Below are positions 34,879 through 43,576 of a stretch of 64,000 nucleotides of DNA, piece by piece. The DNA is taken from the NCBI RefSeq assembly GCF_021462825.1, contig NZ_JAKEEB010000002.1:248001-312000 (forward strand), in the 5' to 3' direction. Each line of letters opens with the position of its first letter. Position 1 is the first letter of the stretch. This DNA is from Streptomyces glomeratus. Lineage in GTDB: Bacteria > Actinomycetota > Actinomycetes > Streptomycetales > Streptomycetaceae. The notes beneath the pieces are model-generated. The model was given only the letters and a program-made list of their open reading frames with translations, ran no database searches and was not told the DNA's origin. Both the position numbers and the translations under genes were made by a program.

Positions 34879-35177
34879 GGCCCGGATCCTAGCTCTCGCG
34901 GCGCACGACGGCCGCTGCATTACGGCCCCGCGCTGCCCGGCACGGCACGCCTCCCTCGACCTGAAATTCCGTCCGGCCGCGACGGAATCTGCCGCGCCGT
35001 CCCCACATGTGCCACCGCGCCGGAACATTTGGGTAAGTGCCCGAACAGGCAGCCATATATGGGGCGTCGCGAATTCAGGTGTAACGCGGCCGCGACGGCA
35101 CGGCGCAGAAGAAGAGGAGCGGGTAAACGCCCCGGGCGACCGCGCCGAAACGACCTCTCGTCAGATCGGATTTCCTT

Positions 35178-35531
35178 GTGAGCAACACAGACCCGGTTTC
35201 CGGGTATCCCACGTACAACCAGCCCTCGGGCCCGGACCGCTCCGTGCGCCACCAGTCCGCCGGACGGCGAACGGCGCTCACGCTCTGCACGATCGCCGAC
35301 ATCGCGGCAGGTCTGCTGGCCCTGTGGATCCTGTTGTTCCTGCTGGACGCGAACCGGGCGAACGTGTTCGTCAAGTTCGTGCGGGGAGTGGCGGACTGGC
35401 TGGCCTGGTGGTCGCAGGACATTTTCACAATGGACACAGAGGGACTACGGGTCATCCTTGATTATGGACTCCCTGCGGTTATGTATTTGCTGATCGGTCA
35501 CGGAATCGCCGCCCGGCTCAACCGGGCCTGA
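35178..35531 (+). CDS. small membrane protein of unknown function
   Basis: 117 residues from GTG 35178. A polar head of about 33 residues, then hydrophobic segments (TLCTIADIAAGLLALWILLFLL; FVRGVADWLAWWSQDIF; YGLPAVMYLLIGHGIAARL). No family is recognised and no strong ribosome site is seen. Confidence 0.6.
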   Translation: MSNTDPVSGYPTYNQPSGPDRSVRHQSAGRRTALTLCTIADIAAGLLALWILLFLLDANRANVFVKFVRGVADWLAWWSQDIFTMDTEGLRVILDYGLPAVMYLLIGHGIAARLNRA

Positions 35532-35601
35532 CAACACCGCGAGTTCGTTGCCGAATCTCCGGCACAGACCGCGCAGAAGCACGACACCGCGAGGACCGAC
35601 T

Positions 35602-35778
35602 GTGATATTCAGCCCCACTGAAAAAGTCCAACTGCCGATCTACGAGGATCTTGTACGCGAACGCGGTGACGTCGTGGCGGAGGCTCAGCAGGCGGCAGAA
35701 CACATGCGGCACCAGGCGGCGGAGCTGCTCGGCGGACGGAACGGGGCCCGGGGCGGTCCGCCACGGACAGGGCACTGA
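35602..35778 (+). CDS. small soluble protein of unknown function
   Basis: 58 residues from GTG 35602, behind GAGGA (35591-35595). VIFSPTEKVQLPIYEDLVRE is followed by a helical stretch (AEAQQAAEHMRHQAAELLGG). Helical and charged; no family is recognised. It lies 70 bases after the small membrane protein gene on the same strand. Confidence 0.55.
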   Translation: MIFSPTEKVQLPIYEDLVRERGDVVAEAQQAAEHMRHQAAELLGGRNGARGGPPRTGH

Positions 35779-35859
35779 GGACCCTCTGCCGTCAGCCGCC
35801 GTGGGTGGCCCGCACCTCGGCGAATGCGCCCCGATCCGGCGAACCGGGGCCGCCGCGCT

Positions 35860-37860
35860 CTACCGTGGGCAGGAGTTCGCAGCCGCCGCCGACGGGCGCC
35901 TCGGCAGCGGGGTGAGAGGCGTGCAGACCGGAGCGGCGACGCCGATGAGCTCCACCAGTCCCACGCCGCCGGTGGGCGGGAGGATCTTCGACCAGTTGTT
36001 GGCCACCCAGGCGTTGCCGGAGGGGTCGATCTGCACCGCGGTGAGGTGCTGGATCGCCTTGTTCCGGAAGCCCTGCTCGGGGGACATGACGGTACCGGTG
36101 GTGGTGCCGGGAGGGCAGGCCGTGGTGTCTGCGCCGCACAGAAGCGACACGGAGGAGTTGCCGAAACCGGCGACCCACACACGGTCCCGGCCGTCGACGG
36201 CGACCGACCAGGGGAAGACCGTTTTGGGCAGCCGGTAGGTGCCCGCGACCGTTCCGTCGGGCCGGATCCGCGTGACCGCGCGGCTGAAGAAGCCGACCAC
36301 CCAGGCGTTGCCCCGGGAGTCCAGAGCGAGCCCGAGGGGCGCCTGGAGAGAGCTGCCGCTGGTGGACATGATCGGCTTGAAGTCGGGGCCGACGACGGTG
36401 ACGCTTCCGCCGACCTGCTCCGGGCGCTTGGTCTCCATGACTGCGGCGAAGGAGAGATGACTGTTGGTGACCCAGGCCCGGCCCTGGCCGTCGATCTGGA
36501 TGGCGAACGGGTGGTTGAAGCTCTTGTCCTCGATGGTGAAGGCCTTCGAGGGATCACCGTGCGGGTAGACGACGACGCTGCCCGCACCCGGCGCGCCCTT
36601 AAGACCGTAGGAGTTGGCGATCCACACATTGCCGCGCTGGTCGACGGCGACGCCCTGGGGTTTGACGAGCCCGCCGTTCTTCCACCCCGTGGGGGGCGAC
36701 AGCGGGATGCCGGCGGACGAGTATTTCGACATCGCGTCGCCGCCGTAGCTGGGTGCCCAGACGGAGCCGTCGTGATCGATCGCGAGGCCCCACGCTCCGC
36801 CCTTCATACCACCGCCGCCGATGGGGCTGCCAAGGGTCGGCCGGCCGGTCGGATCGAGCACGGTGACGAAGGGACTGGGCGAACGCGTACCCGGGAGCCA
36901 ATTGTTGCTCGCCCACACGTTGCCTTTCGCGTCGAACGCGATACGGCCCGGAGCGTAGAGGTCGGCCGCGGTGTGGCGCAGCGCGAGCACCCATGCCGTG
37001 GGGGCCGCGGTGAGCGCGGGGGCGAACACCCTCGCGGTGCGCGACAGGGCGTACAGAACTCCGGGGGACAGCGTCGGACGGTGGACAAGGCCGAGCACGG
37101 CCTGCACCGTGTCGGCAGGCATGGTGCCGCCCCGCGGTGTCGCCAGTCGCAGCAGGTCCTCGCAGCGCGGGGAGTCCGCAACACAGAGGGACACGAGGTT
37201 GGCCAGAGTGTTCAGCGTGGCGAGGGTCTCGCTGTTGGCGCTGTCGGCCCTGACCGCCTCTCCCGGCCTGGCTGTCACCGGATCGGCAAGGCCGAAGGAG
37301 GTCGCCGCGGCATTCTGCAGTCCCGGGCTGGGCCCGGTGATGCCGCGCCCGTCGCTGAACTGAGCGAGGGCGTACGTGGTGGCGACGGTGGTCAGCTCGT
37401 CGACCGTCACGGTGCTCTCGGTCCGCCGGGGTACGCCGCCTCCCGCGCCGAACCCGACGACCGAGCGCAGCCGGAGCCTGCGTCCCTGAGCCGGCGTGGC
37501 CTCCACGTACAGCACCCCGTCGGCGGGCTCGGCGTAGGGGATCCGGAAGGAACCGTGCGCGTCGGTCGTGGTCCGGCCCAGCTCCCTCACCCCTGAACGC
37601 GTCCCGGTGAAGAGCGTGACCCGGGCTTCGCCCAGCGGCTTGCCCGCCCCGGTGACCGTCCCGTGCACGGCGTCCGTTCCGGCACCGGCCGCCGATGCCG
37701 GGGCCGGGACGTCCACCGTTGTGAGGGCGACGGCGGCCGAGGCCGCCGCGGCGATGAACGAAGCCCACGACAGGCGTTCGGCCCACGTTCGTGCATGGCG
37801 CCTCTTCGGTCGGGCCGCGCACGTGGCCGGTCTGGAAGCGCGTATGTCTGAGCTGGTCAT
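35860..37860 (-). CDS. secreted NHL/virginiamycin-lyase-like beta-propeller protein
   Basis: 666 residues from ATG 37860. Twin-arginine-free signal region (WASFIAAAASAAVALTTVDV, then PASA). Residues about 60-130 look like a carboxypeptidase-regulatory beta domain (VHGTVTGAGKPLGEARVTLF, then TTTDAHGSFRIPYAEP). The C-terminal 350 residues hold repeated propeller blades: FDAKGNVWASNN, IDHDGSVWAPSY, VDQRGNVWIANS, IDGQGRAWVTNS, LDSRGNAWVVGF, VDGRDRVWVAGF and IDPSGNAWVANN. Seven such blades make a Vgb/NHL propeller. It probably binds or senses a ligand outside the cell; lyase activity is not implied. Confidence 0.85.
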   Translation of the reverse strand: MTSSDIRASRPATCAARPKRRHARTWAERLSWASFIAAAASAAVALTTVDVPAPASAAGAGTDAVHGTVTGAGKPLGEARVTLFTGTRSGVRELGRTTTDAHGSFRIPYAEPADGVLYVEATPAQGRRLRLRSVVGFGAGGGVPRRTESTVTVDELTTVATTYALAQFSDGRGITGPSPGLQNAAATSFGLADPVTARPGEAVRADSANSETLATLNTLANLVSLCVADSPRCEDLLRLATPRGGTMPADTVQAVLGLVHRPTLSPGVLYALSRTARVFAPALTAAPTAWVLALRHTAADLYAPGRIAFDAKGNVWASNNWLPGTRSPSPFVTVLDPTGRPTLGSPIGGGGMKGGAWGLAIDHDGSVWAPSYGGDAMSKYSSAGIPLSPPTGWKNGGLVKPQGVAVDQRGNVWIANSYGLKGAPGAGSVVVYPHGDPSKAFTIEDKSFNHPFAIQIDGQGRAWVTNSHLSFAAVMETKRPEQVGGSVTVVGPDFKPIMSTSGSSLQAPLGLALDSRGNAWVVGFFSRAVTRIRPDGTVAGTYRLPKTVFPWSVAVDGRDRVWVAGFGNSSVSLLCGADTTACPPGTTTGTVMSPEQGFRNKAIQHLTAVQIDPSGNAWVANNWSKILPPTGGVGLVELIGVAAPVCTPLTPLPRRPSAAAANSCPR

Positions 37861-37942
37861 GGCTTTTTGACCCTTCACTGTGCACAGTCGGACCGGAGCG
37901 AACGGGTGAGGAACCTGCGCGGTGTGAGCGACCGGGGGCCGG

Positions 37943-38431
37943 TCAGCCCGGCTGCCGGGCTGTGGCTTCCCCCGCCTCGACCGGACCGCCCGGGCCTTCG
38001 GGAATCCTGAGCGTGAACCAGCCGACCCTGACGCCGAACAGCCAGACCACGCCCAGATAGAGTCCCGGCCGGACCTCACGCATCTCGTCGCGAACCCCAC
38101 GTGCGACCAGAGAGATCCTGGAGTAGTCGATGACGATGCAGTCCCGGTCGTCCATCAGGCTCTTCCCGATGTAGACCTGGGCCACGATGGCGAGCACGTC
38201 GAACGCGGTCATCCGATTGCTCAGATATCCCTCGTGGTCGAAGACCTTCCCCCGCCACACGCCCAGGCGTACCAGCCGGGCGAGCAGCTGGGCCAGCCGG
38301 CTCCCTCCCCACCGCACGATGCCCGTGCCCTCCAGCGGACCCTTCGGGATGTCACCGGGCGGACTGTCGCGGAACAGCTCCACCAGCCCCCCATCGCCGG
38401 CCCTGAGCAGCTCCTTCTCGCTGAGTGCCAC
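37943..38431 (-). CDS. conserved protein of unknown function behind tandem repeats
   Basis: 162 residues from GTG 38431, with an excellent AGGAGG site. It has no signal peptide. Conserved-looking blocks are GDIPKGPLEGTGIVRWGG, GKVFDHEGYLSNRMTAFDVL, GKSLMDDRDCIVIDYSR and RPGLYLGVVWLFGVRVGW. They suggest a beta-rich, lipocalin-like small-molecule binding fold, but that is inference. Three direct repeats lie 57-110 bases upstream. It could be co-transcribed with the propeller gene, which starts 82 bases on. Confidence 0.65.
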   Translation of the reverse strand: MALSEKELLRAGDGGLVELFRDSPPGDIPKGPLEGTGIVRWGGSRLAQLLARLVRLGVWRGKVFDHEGYLSNRMTAFDVLAIVAQVYIGKSLMDDRDCIVIDYSRISLVARGVRDEMREVRPGLYLGVVWLFGVRVGWFTLRIPEGPGGPVEAGEATARQPG

Positions 38432-38487
38432 GCTCGTCCTCCTGGCGATCGTCAGCGCCGTCGCTCGGCAGCGCGATGCGGCCGGCA

Positions 38488-38541
38488 AGACCCACCCTCG
38501 GTGCTCGAGACCCACCCTCGGTTGCTCAAGACCCACCCTCG
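38488..38541. repeat. three tandem direct repeats upstream of the 38431 gene
   Basis: AGACCCACCCTCG at 38488-38500, 38508-38520 and 38529-38541, spaced 20 and 21 bases, about two helical turns apart. The spacing suits cooperative binding of a regulator to one DNA face. Confidence 0.75.
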
Positions 38542-38559
38542 ATGCCGCCGAACGGAGCC

Positions 38560-38791
38560 GCCACCACTGCTGGGCCGAATGGCTGTCCGGCCTGCGCGTC
38601 GAAGGCCGGCCGGCGGCCGGTGCGTCGACGGGGCACCGGGCCGCAATCGGCCGGGCTCACGCCTCCGGCTCGCGGCCGGTGAAGACCAGCAGGCGGCGGT
38701 GGGCAGGTGCGCCACCGGCCCCCTGATCCCCGGCTATGTCGACTCACTCGTCGACCGGCTCCTGTCACACGAGGACGGCAGCCCGGCCTGA
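38560..38791 (+). pseudogene. possible decayed gene fragment
   Basis: One plus frame reads RHHCWAEWLSGLRVEG, then HRAAIGRAHASGSRPV; another continues EDQQAAVGRCATGPLIPGYV and ends VDRLLSHEDGSPA at 38791. Joined across a frameshift they look like the end of a real protein, but I recognise no family. Confidence 0.3.
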
Positions 38792-38825
38792 GCCAGGTCC
38801 GCTCCGCCGGGCACGGTCACACGCA

Positions 38826-38868
38826 GGAGCGCCCTCCCGGGCCGCGTGGGGCCGTGGGAGGGCGCTCC
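38826..38868 (-). terminator. terminator of the double-glycine peptide gene
   Basis: 13-bp perfect stem (38826-38838/38856-38868) downstream of the peptide stop at 38924. It could also serve converging transcripts. Confidence 0.65.
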
Positions 38869-38923
38869 GTGGTGGGCGACGACGGCAACGCCTGCCGGAT
38901 GTCCGGCAGCGGGAGGTTGCCGG

Positions 38924-39133
38924 TCAGAAGGAGACGAAGACGCCTGCCTGGTGGTACTGGCCTGCGGTGCCCAGGGCCTCGTTCTTGACGGCGTCGACCT
39001 GAGACAGGACGTCCGAGTTGCTGAGCGCCGTGGGTCCGGCGACGACGCCGACGTGCGGGCTCAGACCGCCGGAGACGTTGTCCAGCTCGGCGTCGGAGAT
39101 CTCGGCGGTCTGCACCTGGGGAGCGGAGTTCAT
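38924..39133 (-). CDS. RiPP-like precursor peptide with double-glycine leader, no cysteine
   Basis: 69 residues from ATG 39133 (GAAGGGAAG upstream). The leader MNSAPQVQTAEISDAELDNV ends at SGG, the double-glycine cut typical of class II lanthipeptide and bacteriocin leaders. The 46-residue remainder (LSPHVGVVAGPTALSNSDVL, then SQVDAVKNEALGTAG) has Ser and Thr but no Cys, so classical lanthionine rings are impossible. Similar Streptomyces peptides are often labelled type A2 lantipeptide. No modifying enzyme, protease or transporter gene is near. It is divergent from an SCO2400-like gene. Secretion after leader removal is an inference. Confidence 0.7.
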   Translation of the reverse strand: MNSAPQVQTAEISDAELDNVSGGLSPHVGVVAGPTALSNSDVLSQVDAVKNEALGTAGQYHQAGVFVSF

Positions 39134-39737
39134 GGTGGGACTTCCCTTCGGGTGAATGTCGTGCAAGGGGGGCGGCCCATGTGGGGACAGGCGGCGAGCC
39201 GCGGCCGCGGACGCGCGAGGTCCGGTTCGGGGAATCTGTGCCGAACCCGGCGGCGCGAAGGATCAAATCACGGAGCACGCCGAGCATCCAGTCAAACGCT
39301 GCTGCGACCAGGACAGTTGGGCGTGCGGGCTGCGCATTCGTGCAGACACGGGCACGAATTGGGGCCGGCTTCTCCACAAGCTTCGCGGGCCGGAGGGCGG
39401 CTGGCGTCCTCTCCGCGCTTCCCCCGCCCGGCACTTCGCGCCGAGCGGGCGTCGTCCGGCGTGTTCTTGTGCAGATCCGGCGCCCCCCGTGTTGCGGTTG
39501 CGCATTCGATGTGCAGATTCATCAGCCGGATCCCGGGCCCGGACCAGCAAGCGGTGAGGCCCGCCCTTCGGTCACAGGACACCCACGAACGCGCAGAGGA
39601 TCCCCCCAGGAGCGCCACACAGGCCGCACACAGTCTTCCGAAAGTCTCGTTAGCGTTGCAGGCCGCTCGATTCCACGTGCGAACGTGGCCAGGCCGCGGC
39701 CCAGGCCGTCGGCGCAGTCGACTCAGGAAGACCGTAA
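39134..39737. promoter_or_regulatory. 604-base divergent region with a palindrome at 39673-39688
   Basis: No gene is supported here. CCACGT-GCGA-ACGTGG (39673-39688) lies 50 bases before the SCO2400-like start and may be an operator. Long reading frames through this stretch on both strands show no family features. Confidence 0.45.
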
Positions 39738-40718
39738 ATGGACTACTGCTCCTCGTGCCGTCGGCATCTGAACGGCGCCTTGGTGTGCCCCGGATGCGGT
39801 GCCTACGCCCCGGACATCGCTCCCCCCACGGCGATGAGGCCCTCCGCACCGGCCACGGGCACGGCGGCGGCCAGGACGGCGGCGCGGCAGTTCGGCTCCC
39901 CCGGCAGGCGGCACGACGGCGGTCTCCGTGACGAGCACATGCGCGGTCTACGTGACGAGCACATGCGTGGTCCCGATGGCGAGCACATGCGTGGCCTCCA
40001 CGGCGAGCACATCGGCGGTCCCCCCGGCGAGACGGCGGCCCTCGCCGGCAAGGACGAGGCCCCGCGTTCCGGCCCGTCCGGTGATGTGGACGGCGCTCCT
40101 CCCGCTTCGCAGGGCCGGGCGGCTCGGCGCCGGCAGCTGGCCCGCTGGAAGAAGAACAAGCGGCGGGCCGCGGTCGCGACGGCCGTCGCGCTCGTGGGTG
40201 GCGGTCTGACCATGACCGCGCTGGACCGGCACTCCGCCGACCGGGCCCAGGCGGCCACGGCGCCGGACAACCGGCCCATGGGCGTCACGGGGGAGCAGAC
40301 CGGCGAGGAAGGCCGCCCGAACGACCCGGCGACGGCACCCCCCGGTGCGCGTCGGTCCTCGCCGGCGCCGCGGTCCACGTCCCCCAAGTCCCCCGCCCAG
40401 CGGGCCGCGACCGGCGTCACGCACCGGCAGAGCACCGTCACCACACCCCGTACCGTGACGCCGGACACCCGGCCGGACGCCGCGGCCACTTCCCTTCCCG
40501 TGAAGACCTCGATCGCGGGGGATCAGGCCGCCGCTCCCGCTTCGGGCGGTACGAACGGCAGCGGCACCGGTACGACGGCACAGCAGCCGTCCACGCCCCC
40601 GCCCTCGTCCGCTCCCGCGAACACCGGCGGGTCGAACTCGGGAACGTCCCAGACGAACCCCGCACCGGCGGCGACCTCCCCGGCGCACCTGTGCCTGCTC
40701 GTGGTGTGCCTCGGCTGA
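39738..40718 (+). CDS. SCO2400-like zinc-ribbon membrane protein
   Basis: 326 residues. The N-terminus MDYCSSCRRHLNGALVCPGC holds two CxxC pairs, a zinc ribbon. Residues about 60-95 contain a repeat of E/R-H-M-R/G-G (DEHMRGLRDEHMRG, then GEHMRGLHGEHIGG). After a basic stretch (RRRQLARWKKNKRRAAVATA) comes one membrane segment, then a long Pro/Thr/Ser-rich outer part ending HLCLLVVCLG. I recall the family as SCO2400-like, of unknown function. It faces the double-glycine peptide gene. Confidence 0.7.
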   Translation: MDYCSSCRRHLNGALVCPGCGAYAPDIAPPTAMRPSAPATGTAAARTAARQFGSPGRRHDGGLRDEHMRGLRDEHMRGPDGEHMRGLHGEHIGGPPGETAALAGKDEAPRSGPSGDVDGAPPASQGRAARRRQLARWKKNKRRAAVATAVALVGGGLTMTALDRHSADRAQAATAPDNRPMGVTGEQTGEEGRPNDPATAPPGARRSSPAPRSTSPKSPAQRAATGVTHRQSTVTTPRTVTPDTRPDAAATSLPVKTSIAGDQAAAPASGGTNGSGTGTTAQQPSTPPPSSAPANTGGSNSGTSQTNPAPAATSPAHLCLLVVCLG

Positions 40719-40820
40719 CCGTTCACAGCGCCGCGCCCGTCGACGCCCGGGGAGTACGACGGAAGACGGGCCGGACCGGTCACCGTCGTGGGTGTCCGGG
40801 CCGGCCGTCGTCGAGGTGGC

Positions 40821-41236
40821 TCAGGTCCTGACCGTGAGGTAGAGCCAGCCGCTCCAGGTGCTCAGGTTGGTGTTGCCCTTCGCGCTGTGCACGTACTCGG
40901 AGCGCACCCGGAACCTCTGATCGACCGCGTGGGTCAGGATCAGCTGCGTCGCCGCGGTGCTCTTCGGGTCGAGGGTGAAGCAGCCCGAGGTGCTGAGTGT
41001 GCCAGGCGCCGCTGTAGTACTCCTGGACCTGGAAGTGCTCGCACTGGCCGGACTTGTGCGGCGTCACGGTCGCGGTGACCCGCGGGTTCACCGTGTGGTG
41101 GTAGACGCGGTAGGTGGTGCCGCCGTAGGTGGTGCTCGTGTAGTAGCCGCCCAGCGTCTCGGCGACCTTCACCTGGTCGTAGGCGGTGCGGCTCGCCGTG
41201 GCCGGGGCGTAGTGGTAGTCCCCTCGGCCCGACAGG
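40821..41236 (-). pseudogene. frameshifted secreted-type protein gene
   Basis: The minus strand reads YHYAPATASRTAYDQVKVAE, TYRVYHHTVNPRVTATVTP, and CEHFQVQEYYSGAWHT. One extra base near 41000 then shifts the frame to TSGCFTLDPKSTAATQLILT, RVRSEYVHSAKGNTNLSTW and a stop at 40821. The pieces form one plausible beta-rich domain. No start codon or signal peptide is found: the frame runs straight into the stop of the upstream gene at 41239. Two lesions, or one lesion plus a lost N-terminus, make it a pseudogene unless the frameshift is a sequencing error. Confidence 0.7.
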
Positions 41237-41238
41237 TC

Positions 41239-41472
41239 TCAGCGGAAGCGGTCTCTGATCCAGGCGGCTGCGCCCAACAGGCCCACCATGACGAGGACTC
41301 CCCCCTTGACGGACAGCTTCATCTTCAGCAGCCAGAAACCGGGGAGGTACCGGCCCAGCCCCCACCACACGACGGCCCACGACAGCCCGGCGGTCAGCAG
41401 GGCACCCGCCACGGCCACGGCGATCGGCCCGGCTCGGGGAGGGCGCGGTTCCTCGTCGTTCCTCTCGTTCAC
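41239..41472 (-). CDS. small membrane protein
   Basis: 77 residues from GTG 41472 (VNERNDEEPRPPRAGP). Two hydrophobic segments (IAVAVAGALLTAGLSWAVVWW; GVLVMVGLLGAAAWI), with a basic end. TATAGT lies seven bases before the GTG, so transcription may begin at the start codon (leaderless). Its stop is in the same frame as the decayed gene that follows. No family is recognised. Confidence 0.6.
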   Translation of the reverse strand: MNERNDEEPRPPRAGPIAVAVAGALLTAGLSWAVVWWGLGRYLPGFWLLKMKLSVKGGVLVMVGLLGAAAWIRDRFR

Positions 41473-41544
41473 GGGCTGACTATAGGAGCCACTGCCGCCG
41501 GCTCCCCTCCGCGCCTGCCCCGGCACCGCGGCCGTGCGGGCGCG

Positions 41545-42735
41545 TCAGTCCGCGTGGGCAGGGATGCGCATCCGTACCCGGTAGCCCCTGTCGCCGGTGG
41601 GGCCGGACTCGAAGGTGCCGTGCAGGATCTCCGCGCGTTCCCTCAGGCCCACCAGGCCCTGGTGCGCGCTCGGGAGAGGGAGAGCCGGGCGGGTCGGCGC
41701 GGTATTGGTGATGGTCACGCCGACGTCCGTGCCGTCGTGCCACAGCTCGACGGTCGCCCTGGCCCCGGGGGCGTGCTTGCGGACGTTGGTCAGAGCCTCC
41801 TGCACGGTGCGGTAGAGCGCCCGCTGCGCGGGTGTGCCCACGGTGGGCGACAGCTCGCCCTTCAGCTCCGCCTCGATCCCGCTGGACGCCACCAGCCTGT
41901 GCAGGTCGGCCAGGGTGGGTTGCGGGGTCAGCTCGGTCGCATCGCCGCCGGAGGCGCGCAGCAGCGTGACCATGGTGCGCAGTTCGTCGAGCGTGCCGAC
42001 GCTCAGCGAACGGATGACGCGCGCGGCCTCCCGAGTCTCCGCGTCCTTGGCTCCGACCTGGACGGCCCCGGCCTGGACGGCGATCAGGCTGACCTGGTGG
42101 GACACGACGTCGTGCATCTCGCGGGCCAGCTGGGCCCGCTCGCGGGTGAGGACGGCCTGCGCGTGCAGGGCGCGTTCGTGCTCCTTCGCCTCCTCGATCT
42201 CCACCAGACGCTGCGAAAGATCCCGCCGGGCCTGCACGAGCTGGCCGAGCAGCACGGGGGCGGCGGCGGTCGCCAGGGTGTAGACGAAGTCGACCAGGGT
42301 CCAGGTCCGGCCGAACCCGGCGCCGTGGTCCGGCGGCCAGGGGATCGCGGTGGCGAGCGCGTACAGGGTCGCGCACAGGGCGAGCAGACGGCGGTTCCTG
42401 GACCGCTCGGCCAGGGTGTACAGGGCCGCGATCGGGGCGACGAGGGTGTCCTGGATCAGGGTGGCCGGCAGGGTGAGCAGAAAGACGGCCAGTGGGAACC
42501 GCCGGCGCACGGCCAGTGCGCCGCAGGCGAGGGCGGCCAGCGCCAGGCCGCGCGGCGTGCGGTCCGAGAGGTTGAGCCACAGGTCGAGCGCGGCGAGGGC
42601 GACCAGACCGGCGTCGACGAGGGGCGCGGGCACGCGTTCCCAGAGCTGCTTCCCCTCGAGCCACCCGGTCGTCCCGGAGGTCCGGGTGGCACCCCTGGTC
42701 CCGGTGGCCCCAGTGGTTCCGGTCATCTCGATCAC
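41545..42735 (-). CDS. sensor histidine kinase, NarL-type two-component system
   Basis: 396 residues from GTG 42735. Four or five N-terminal membrane segments follow a Thr/Gly-rich head. A coiled region leads to the HisKA_3 phospho-acceptor (LAREMHDVVSHQVSLIAVQA, His in the H box) and a HATPase domain (ALTNVRKHAPGARATVEL, then HQGLVGLRERAEIL). It autophosphorylates and signals to the response regulator encoded just upstream; the two genes share GTGA, start over stop. The stimulus is unknown. Confidence 0.93.
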   Translation of the reverse strand: MIEMTGTTGATGTRGATRTSGTTGWLEGKQLWERVPAPLVDAGLVALAALDLWLNLSDRTPRGLALAALACGALAVRRRFPLAVFLLTLPATLIQDTLVAPIAALYTLAERSRNRRLLALCATLYALATAIPWPPDHGAGFGRTWTLVDFVYTLATAAAPVLLGQLVQARRDLSQRLVEIEEAKEHERALHAQAVLTRERAQLAREMHDVVSHQVSLIAVQAGAVQVGAKDAETREAARVIRSLSVGTLDELRTMVTLLRASGGDATELTPQPTLADLHRLVASSGIEAELKGELSPTVGTPAQRALYRTVQEALTNVRKHAPGARATVELWHDGTDVGVTITNTAPTRPALPLPSAHQGLVGLRERAEILHGTFESGPTGDRGYRVRMRIPAHAD

Positions 42736-43397
42736 CGCCCTTCCCCGTCGGTGTCCAGCAGACCGGCCCGCTGGGCGAGCAGAGCGGCCTGGACCCGGCC
42801 GGCCACGCGCAGCTTGGTGAGGATGGCGCTGACGTGATCCTTGACCGTGCCGGTGCCCAGGTGCAAGCGGGCGCCGATCTCGGCGTTGGACAGGCCCTCC
42901 GCCAGCAGCACGAGCACGTTCCGCTCCCGGTCGGTCAGCAGCTCGACGCGGGTCGCCTCCTCGTCGACCGGGGCCGGTTCGGTGCCGCGGTAGGTGTGCA
43001 GCAGGGTCCGGGACGCCTTCGGGGACATCACCACCCCGCCCGCGGCCAGCGTGCGCACCAGCTGGGACAGCTGGTCGGGTTCGGTGTCCTTGAGCAGGAA
43101 TCCGGCCGCCCCCGAGTGCAGGGCCGTCAGGACGTACTCGTCGGTGTCGAAGGTCGTGAGCATCGCCACGACGGGCGGATCCGGCAGCGCGCGCAGCTGC
43201 CGCAGAAGGGTGAGGCCGTCCACGTCCGGCATCCGGATGTCGAGCAGGACGACGTCCGGCCGGTGCTCCCGGACGGCGGCGAGGGCCTCCGACCCGGAAG
43301 CCGTCGCGACGACCTCGATGTCGTCCGCCGCGTTCAGGATGAGGCTGAAGCCGGACCGGACCAGTGCCTCGTCGTCCACCACCGCCACACGGATCAC
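42732..43397 (-). CDS. response regulator, NarL/FixJ family
   Basis: 221 residues from GTG 43397 (VIRVAVVDDEALVRSG). Receiver domain with Asp in VVLLDIRMPDVDGL and Lys in GFLLKDTEP; C-terminal LuxR-type HTH (LTDRERNVLVLLAEGLSNAE, then LHLGTGTVKDHVSAIL). It binds DNA once phosphorylated by the coupled kinase. It is divergent from the DUF418-type membrane protein gene, a possible target. An in-frame ATG at 43583 would overlap that gene. Confidence 0.94.
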   Translation of the reverse strand: MIRVAVVDDEALVRSGFSLILNAADDIEVVATASGSEALAAVREHRPDVVLLDIRMPDVDGLTLLRQLRALPDPPVVAMLTTFDTDEYVLTALHSGAAGFLLKDTEPDQLSQLVRTLAAGGVVMSPKASRTLLHTYRGTEPAPVDEEATRVELLTDRERNVLVLLAEGLSNAEIGARLHLGTGTVKDHVSAILTKLRVAGRVQAALLAQRAGLLDTDGEGR

Positions 43398-43576
43398 GTG
43401 CGCACCACCCTGCCGCTCGAATCCTCTCCTACCGACCCTAGAGTCCGCCGCCGCCCGCCGCGGTGTCGTGCGCTCCGGGTCCAGCCGGTCGGGGGGCCGG
43501 TTGCCGCCGGTCGGCGGGGATGGCGCGGACTCCTGCCGGGTACCCCCGCTGACCAGTACTTTTCCAGTCTGGATGC

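Noticed and set aside
38488..38541. CRISPR array
   Set aside because: Only three 13-base repeats with 7-8 base gaps; no spacers of proper length and no cas genes.
38924..39133. Classical class II lanthipeptide
   Set aside because: The core peptide has no cysteine and no LanM-like gene is in the window.
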